Assembly (NCBI GenBank): GCA_900769075.1
Contig: CAAGFE010000099.1
Location: 1-15,419, forward strand
Reading direction: 5' to 3'
DNA length: 15,419 nucleotides
Source of the DNA: Clostridia bacterium
Lineage (GTDB): Bacteria; Bacillota; Clostridia; Christensenellales; Aristaeellaceae
Under the pieces are notes generated by a model. The model saw only the letters and a program-made list of their open reading frames with translations, was not told the DNA's origin and did not search any database. Of the stretch, positions 12,235 through 15,419 are shown piece after piece (positions within the stretch are counted from its first letter, which is position 1; each line of letters starts with the position of its first letter). A program made the translations under genes and the position numbers.

Positions 12235-12278
12235 GCAGACCCGTCGGCTTCCGCGAGGGGCTGCGGGTCTGCTTTTTT
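12235..12278 (+). terminator. Intrinsic terminator abutting the uppS ribosome site
   Basis: GCAGACCCG (12235-12243) pairs perfectly with CGGGTCTGC (12264-12272), 9 bp, followed by six T (12273-12278). It starts 5 bases after the stop of the 79-residue ORF. The next bases (GAGG, 12279-12282) are the only ribosome site for uppS, so uppS needs read-through or regulated antitermination. Confidence 0.88.
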
Positions 12279-12286
12279 GAGGAATT

Positions 12287-13042
12287 ATGGGCATTTTCAA
12301 GCGGAAAAACCACCATGCCCACATGGTTCGGGCGGATTTCCCCAAGCTTCCCCGCCATGTGGCCATCATCATGGACGGCAACGGCCGCTGGGCCAAAAAG
12401 CACAAGCTGAACGTTGCCATGGGGCATCGCCAGGGCGTGGAAACGCTGCGGGAAATCATCCGCCACACGGATGATCTGGGCATCGAGGCGCTGACGATTT
12501 ACGCCTTCTCCACGGAGAACTGGAACCGCTCCCGGGAGGAGGTCGCTGCGCTGATGCAGCTGATCCTGGATTTCTTTAAGTCCGAGATCGACGAGCTGGA
12601 CGAGAAGAACGTGCGGATCCTGATCCTGGGCGAAAAGGACGTGTTCCCGGACAGGCAGCGCGAGGTGCTGATCGAGGCGGAGCGCCGCACGGGCAAGAAC
12701 ACCGGGCTGCATCTGAACATCTGCCTGAACTACGGCGGACGGGCGGAGCTGGTGCGGGCGGCGAAGGCCATCGCCCGGGACGTGCAATCCGGCGCCCTCT
12801 CCCTGGCCGACGTGAACGAGCAGACCCTCTCCGACCGTCTGTACACCGCCCATCAGCCGGACGTGGATCTGATGATCCGCACCAGCGGCGAGATGCGGCT
12901 GTCCAACTTCCTGCTCTACCAGTGCGCCTATGCGGAGTTCCTGTTCCCCAAGGTGCTGTGGCCGGATTTCACCGTCCAGGATTACGACGAGGCCCTGCTG
13001 GCCTTCAGCGGACGGGAGCGCAGGTTCGGCCGGCGGCTGTGA
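12287..13042 (+). CDS. uppS: Isoprenyl transferase (undecaprenyl diphosphate synthase)
   Basis: This cis-prenyltransferase condenses isopentenyl diphosphate units onto farnesyl diphosphate to make the C55 lipid carrier for cell-wall synthesis. Its 251 residues are normal. Motifs are HVAIIMDGNGRWAKK (24-38, catalytic D30), GHRQG (46-50), LTIYAFSTENWNRS (69-82), LNYGGRAEL (147-155), and RTSGEMRLSNFLLYQCAYAEFLF (198-220) with LWPDF. E replaces nothing essential; GEM instead of the common GEQ is a mild variant. The ribosome site is GAGG only 4 bases before the ATG, unusually close, and begins where the upstream terminator T-tract ends. uppS and cdsA lie 69 bases apart and are probably co-transcribed. 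Confidence 0.97.
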   Translation: MGIFKRKNHHAHMVRADFPKLPRHVAIIMDGNGRWAKKHKLNVAMGHRQGVETLREIIRHTDDLGIEALTIYAFSTENWNRSREEVAALMQLILDFFKSEIDELDEKNVRILILGEKDVFPDRQREVLIEAERRTGKNTGLHLNICLNYGGRAELVRAAKAIARDVQSGALSLADVNEQTLSDRLYTAHQPDVDLMIRTSGEMRLSNFLLYQCAYAEFLFPKVLWPDFTVQDYDEALLAFSGRERRFGRRL

Positions 13043-13044
13043 CG

Positions 13045-13092
13045 GAGTTCATGCAGCGTTCAACATGGCGTGCTACGCTCTGCATGACTTCC
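13045..13092 (+). other. Stable stem-loop in the uppS-cdsA gap
   Basis: TCATGC-AGCGT (13049-13059) pairs with ACGCT-(CT)-GCATGA (13075-13087), 11 bp with a 2-base bulge. It is extended by GGAG (13045-13048) with CTTCC-type bases (13088-13092). No T-tract follows. It may be an mRNA-processing or stability element or a weak attenuator. Confidence 0.5.
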
Positions 13093-13111
13093 ATTTAAAG
13101 GAGTGAAACCA

Positions 13112-13930
13112 ATGAAGCAGAGATTCATCACCGGCGTGCTGCTGGCTGCTGGCGCCATCGCCCTGCTGGCCATCGGCGGTGTGGTGCTGGCCGCTGCCCT
13201 GGTGGCCATCATCTGCTTTGCGGTCTATGAGGAATACGGCGCACTGAGTAAGGCCGGGCATCATCCGGTGGCCTGGCCCACCTGGATCGGCATGGCGCTG
13301 AGCGTCCCCCTGCTGGCCATCGGCGGCGGCAAGCTGCTGATCCTCATGGCCGTCGCCGTTGCCCTGGTGACGGTGGCCTGCATCGTTTTCCGCCGCGAGC
13401 CCAAGCTGGAGGACATCTTCTTCAGCCTGCTGCCCTTTGTGTCCATCGTGCTGCCCGGCATGGCGATGCTGGCCCTCACCGGCATTTCGCCCAAGTCCAT
13501 CCAGCTGACCTACTTTGCGCTGATGATCGTCATTCCCTGCGTGGGGGATATCTTCGCGCTGTATGTGGGCTCCACCCTGCGCGGGCCGAAGCTGTGCCCG
13601 GCGGTCAGCCCCAACAAGACCATCTCCGGCGCCATCGGCGGGCTGATCGGCAGCCTGCTGAGCGCCCTGGCCGTGGGCGCCATCGCCTACCTGACCGCCG
13701 TCGGCTCCCGGGCGCTCCTCCCCGCCTGGAGCCACTATGTGCTGCTGGGCCTGCTCGGCGGCGTGGCGGGCCAGCTGGGCGATCTGTTCGCCTCGCTCAT
13801 CAAGCGCCACTGCGGCATCAAGGATTTTTCCAACCTCTTCCCGGGCCACGGCGGCATGCTGGATCGCCTGGACAGCGTGATCTTTATGGCGGCGGTCATC
13901 TTCTGCTACCGCATGCTGATCGTCCTCTGA
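13112..13930 (+). CDS. cdsA: Phosphatidate cytidylyltransferase (CDP-diacylglycerol synthase)
   Basis: This integral membrane enzyme converts phosphatidic acid and CTP to CDP-diacylglycerol, the precursor of all phospholipids. It has 272 residues from the ATG that lies 8 bases after AAAGGAG; the in-frame GTG at 13103 overlaps the ribosome site and was rejected. About seven hydrophobic segments run through the chain, beginning VLLAAGAIALLAIGGVVLAAALVAII. The family signature is at the C-terminus: LGDLFASLIKRHCGIKDFSNLFPGHGGMLDRLDS (about residues 224-257), with the metal-binding Asp residues in place. DIFALYVGSTLRG and SPNKTISGAIGG are the other conserved blocks. It follows uppS and is followed by a terminator. 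Confidence is high. Confidence 0.97.
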   Translation: MKQRFITGVLLAAGAIALLAIGGVVLAAALVAIICFAVYEEYGALSKAGHHPVAWPTWIGMALSVPLLAIGGGKLLILMAVAVALVTVACIVFRREPKLEDIFFSLLPFVSIVLPGMAMLALTGISPKSIQLTYFALMIVIPCVGDIFALYVGSTLRGPKLCPAVSPNKTISGAIGGLIGSLLSALAVGAIAYLTAVGSRALLPAWSHYVLLGLLGGVAGQLGDLFASLIKRHCGIKDFSNLFPGHGGMLDRLDSVIFMAAVIFCYRMLIVL

Positions 13931-13977
13931 CCCGGCTGCACCATCCGCCAGGCAATCCCATGCTTCTGACCGTCTGA

Positions 13978-14013
13978 GCGGCGCGCGATGCAACTTCACG
14001 CGCCGCGTTTTTT
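13978..14013 (+). terminator. Intrinsic terminator between cdsA and dxr
   Basis: GCGGCGCG (13978-13985) pairs perfectly with CGCGCCGC (13999-14006), 13-base loop, followed by GTTTTTT (T6 at 14008-14013). Only 24 bases separate it from the dxr ribosome site, too few for a full promoter. Confidence 0.9.
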
Positions 14014-14051
14014 CACCGCCGGATGCATATGCTTTCCAAGGAGGCTTCCCC

Positions 14052-15206
14052 ATGCAGACGATCTCCATCCTCGGCTCCACCGGTTCCATCGGCACGCAGG
14101 CATTGCAGCTGGTCGCGCTGCACCCGGAGCGCTTCCGGGTCGCCGCGATGACCGCTCACCGCAACCGGGAGCTGTTCTTCCGGCAGGTGCGCCTTTTCCG
14201 CCCGGAGATGGCCGGTCTGACCGAGCCCATCCCGATGGAAGAAATTCCCGCCGATCTGCGCTTTTGCCGCTGGGTGATGGGCAAGGATGCCCTGCGCGTC
14301 GCCGCCGCGGAGGTTCCGGCGGACATGGTGCTGGTGAGCGTGGTGGGCATCGCAGGGCTGCAGAGCGTGATGGACGCGCTCCATGCGGGCCGCCAGGTGC
14401 TGCTGGCGAACAAGGAAGCCCTGGTCACCGGCGGTCATCTGGTGATGGACGCGGCCCGGCGCATCGGCAAGCCCCTGCTGCCGGTGGACAGCGAGCACAG
14501 CGCGATCTTCCAGTGCCTCCAGGGCGCGGCGAACAACACCCCCGTGAAGCTGCTGCTGACGGCCTCGGGCGGGCCCTTCCGCACCTGGGAGAAGGAACGC
14601 ATCGACCGCGCCACCCGCCAGGAGGCCCTCAACCATCCCAACTGGACCATGGGCGCGAAGATCACCGTGGATTCCGCCTCCATGTTCAACAAGGCGCTGG
14701 AGATCATCGAGGCCCGCTGGCTGTTCGATATGGCCCCGGAGAAGATCGAGGTGGTGGTGCATCCCCAGTCCATCCTCCACAGCGCGGTGGAATTTGCCGA
14801 CGGCGCGGTGATCGCCCAGCTGGGCGTGCCGGATATGCGGGTGCCGATTCAGTACGCGATGTCCTACCCGGAGCGATTGCCCACCGGTTCCAAGCCCCTT
14901 GACCTGTTCGCCCTGGGCCAATTGACCTTCGAGCGCGGGGACGAAGGGCGCTTCCCTGCGCTGCGCATCGTGCGGGAATGCCTGAGGGCGGGCGGCGCGG
15001 CCTGCACCATCCTCAACGGCGCGAACGAGGCGGCGGTGGCGGCCTTCCTGGCGGATGAGATTCCCTTCGGCGGCATCACCCGGCTGGTGGAAGGCGCGCT
15101 GGAAAAGCTGGGGCCGATGCCCGCGGACACCCTGGCGGATATCTTCCGCGCGGATCAGGAGGCCCGGCGCGTGGTGGAAGAGATGCTGCCGACCCTGCGG
15201 AAGTAA
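14052..15206 (+). CDS. dxr: 1-deoxy-D-xylulose 5-phosphate reductoisomerase
   Basis: DXR makes 2-C-methyl-D-erythritol 4-phosphate from DXP with NADPH, the first committed step of the MEP isoprenoid pathway and the target of fosmidomycin. It has 384 residues and is complete. The ATG follows AAGGAGG (14038-14044) by 7 bases. Motifs are the NADPH-binding GSTGSIG (8-14), LANKEALV (118-125), metal ligands D146 and E148 in VDSEHSAIFQCL, LTASGGPFR (169-177) and the active-site flap NHPNWTMG (194-201). These are followed by the SASMFNKALE (208-217) ligand block, HPQSILHSAVEF and NGANEAAVA (322-330). Its product ultimately feeds UppS two genes upstream. It needs read-through from cdsA or an unseen promoter. 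Repeat R1 copies follow 25 bases after the stop. Confidence 0.98.
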   Translation: MQTISILGSTGSIGTQALQLVALHPERFRVAAMTAHRNRELFFRQVRLFRPEMAGLTEPIPMEEIPADLRFCRWVMGKDALRVAAAEVPADMVLVSVVGIAGLQSVMDALHAGRQVLLANKEALVTGGHLVMDAARRIGKPLLPVDSEHSAIFQCLQGAANNTPVKLLLTASGGPFRTWEKERIDRATRQEALNHPNWTMGAKITVDSASMFNKALEIIEARWLFDMAPEKIEVVVHPQSILHSAVEFADGAVIAQLGVPDMRVPIQYAMSYPERLPTGSKPLDLFALGQLTFERGDEGRFPALRIVRECLRAGGAACTILNGANEAAVAAFLADEIPFGGITRLVEGALEKLGPMPADTLADIFRADQEARRVVEEMLPTLRK

Positions 15207-15229
15207 GCGCCCTCCAGCCCGCCCCCCCT

Positions 15230-15281
15230 TGCGGCTGCACCCGAACCTCACAGAGGCCGATGCGCCGTCCCTCGCCCCCCA
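15230..15281 (+). repeat. Partial head copy of repeat R1
   Basis: TGCGGCTGCACCC begins at 15230 and again at 15282, a 52-bp period. The first unit carries on (CCTCACAGAGGCCGATGCGCCG) like the left end of R1 but lacks the core hairpin. It looks like a truncated R1 fragment beside the full copy. Confidence 0.6.
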
Positions 15282-15419
15282 TGCGGCTGCACCCAAGCCT
15301 CATAGTGGCATATGCGGCGATTCTGCTCAGGATTGCTTCCGCGTTTACGCGGAATTCAAAGCAATCCTGAGCAGCCAGAGCCGCCACCCTATGCAGCCGC
15401 CCTCCGACACCTATGGAGC
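15282..15419 (+). repeat. Dispersed palindromic repeat R1, copy 2 (reaches window end)
   Basis: It matches 7664-7801 over about 135 bases. The core hairpin is stronger than in copy 1: a perfect 15-bp arm pair (15324-15338 with 15359-15373 region, TGCTCAGGATTGCTT with AAGCAATCCTGAGCA) encloses CCGCGT/ACGCGG. The inverted ends are TGCGGCTGCA (15282-15291) and TGCAGCCGC (15392-15400). It lies 75 bases after the dxr stop. Confidence 0.8.

Noticed and set aside
14013..15296. Minus-strand open frame opposite dxr
   Set aside because: It is antisense to a complete, family-typical dxr and has no ribosome site or recognisable domain.

Overview
The window reads as a high-GC chromosome segment from a Clostridia-type Firmicute. 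The evidence is an RNase Y gene, a Spo0A-type effector domain, strong AAGGAGG ribosome sites, sigma-A promoters, and the order rpsB-tsf-pyrH-frr-uppS-cdsA-dxr. The Pro/Thr/Ala-rich secreted protein and the many GC-rich palindromic repeats recall gut Clostridia (Oscillospirales or Christensenellales). That narrower placement is a guess.

Layout. Positions 2-643 hold the 3' end of typA/bipA (+). It converges on a secreted SH3-domain protein (-, 755-1420), and the two share one bidirectional terminator. Next come, all on the minus strand, rny (RNase Y, 1662-3245), a 390-base structured non-coding transcript or rny leader (3319-3708), an orphan Spo0A DNA-binding-domain protein (3795-4289), and a coiled-coil protein with a GrpE-like C-terminal domain (4584-5804). 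A divergent promoter region (about 5850-6045) separates these from a plus-strand pair: a secreted CHAP-like cysteine hydrolase with a long Pro-rich tail (6046-7257) and a 67-residue two-helix membrane protein (7293-7496), closed by a terminator.

Positions 7600-8100 have no gene but are packed with inverted repeats and direct repeats. After a strong promoter the housekeeping cluster begins: rpsB, tsf, pyrH, frr, a 79-residue unknown protein, uppS, cdsA and dxr. These cover translation initiation and elongation (S2, EF-Ts), UMP supply, ribosome recycling, undecaprenyl carrier synthesis, CDP-diacylglycerol synthesis and the first committed MEP isoprenoid step. Dxr supplies precursors that UppS consumes. 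The cluster is broken up by mobile-looking palindromic repeats and by intrinsic terminators between several genes, so its expression probably depends on partial read-through and on internal promoters such as the one before frr.

The most interesting item is the 3319-3708 transcript. A consensus promoter starts it at the first base of a long-range 15-bp helix, a second nested 14-bp helix lies inside, and it ends at a good terminator just upstream of rny. It could be a new structured RNA or an attenuated leader controlling RNase Y. Other leads are three 11-bp-spaced direct repeats before the Spo0A-like gene, a dispersed hairpin repeat with a compensatory base-pair change between its two copies, and a terminator that runs straight into the uppS ribosome binding site.
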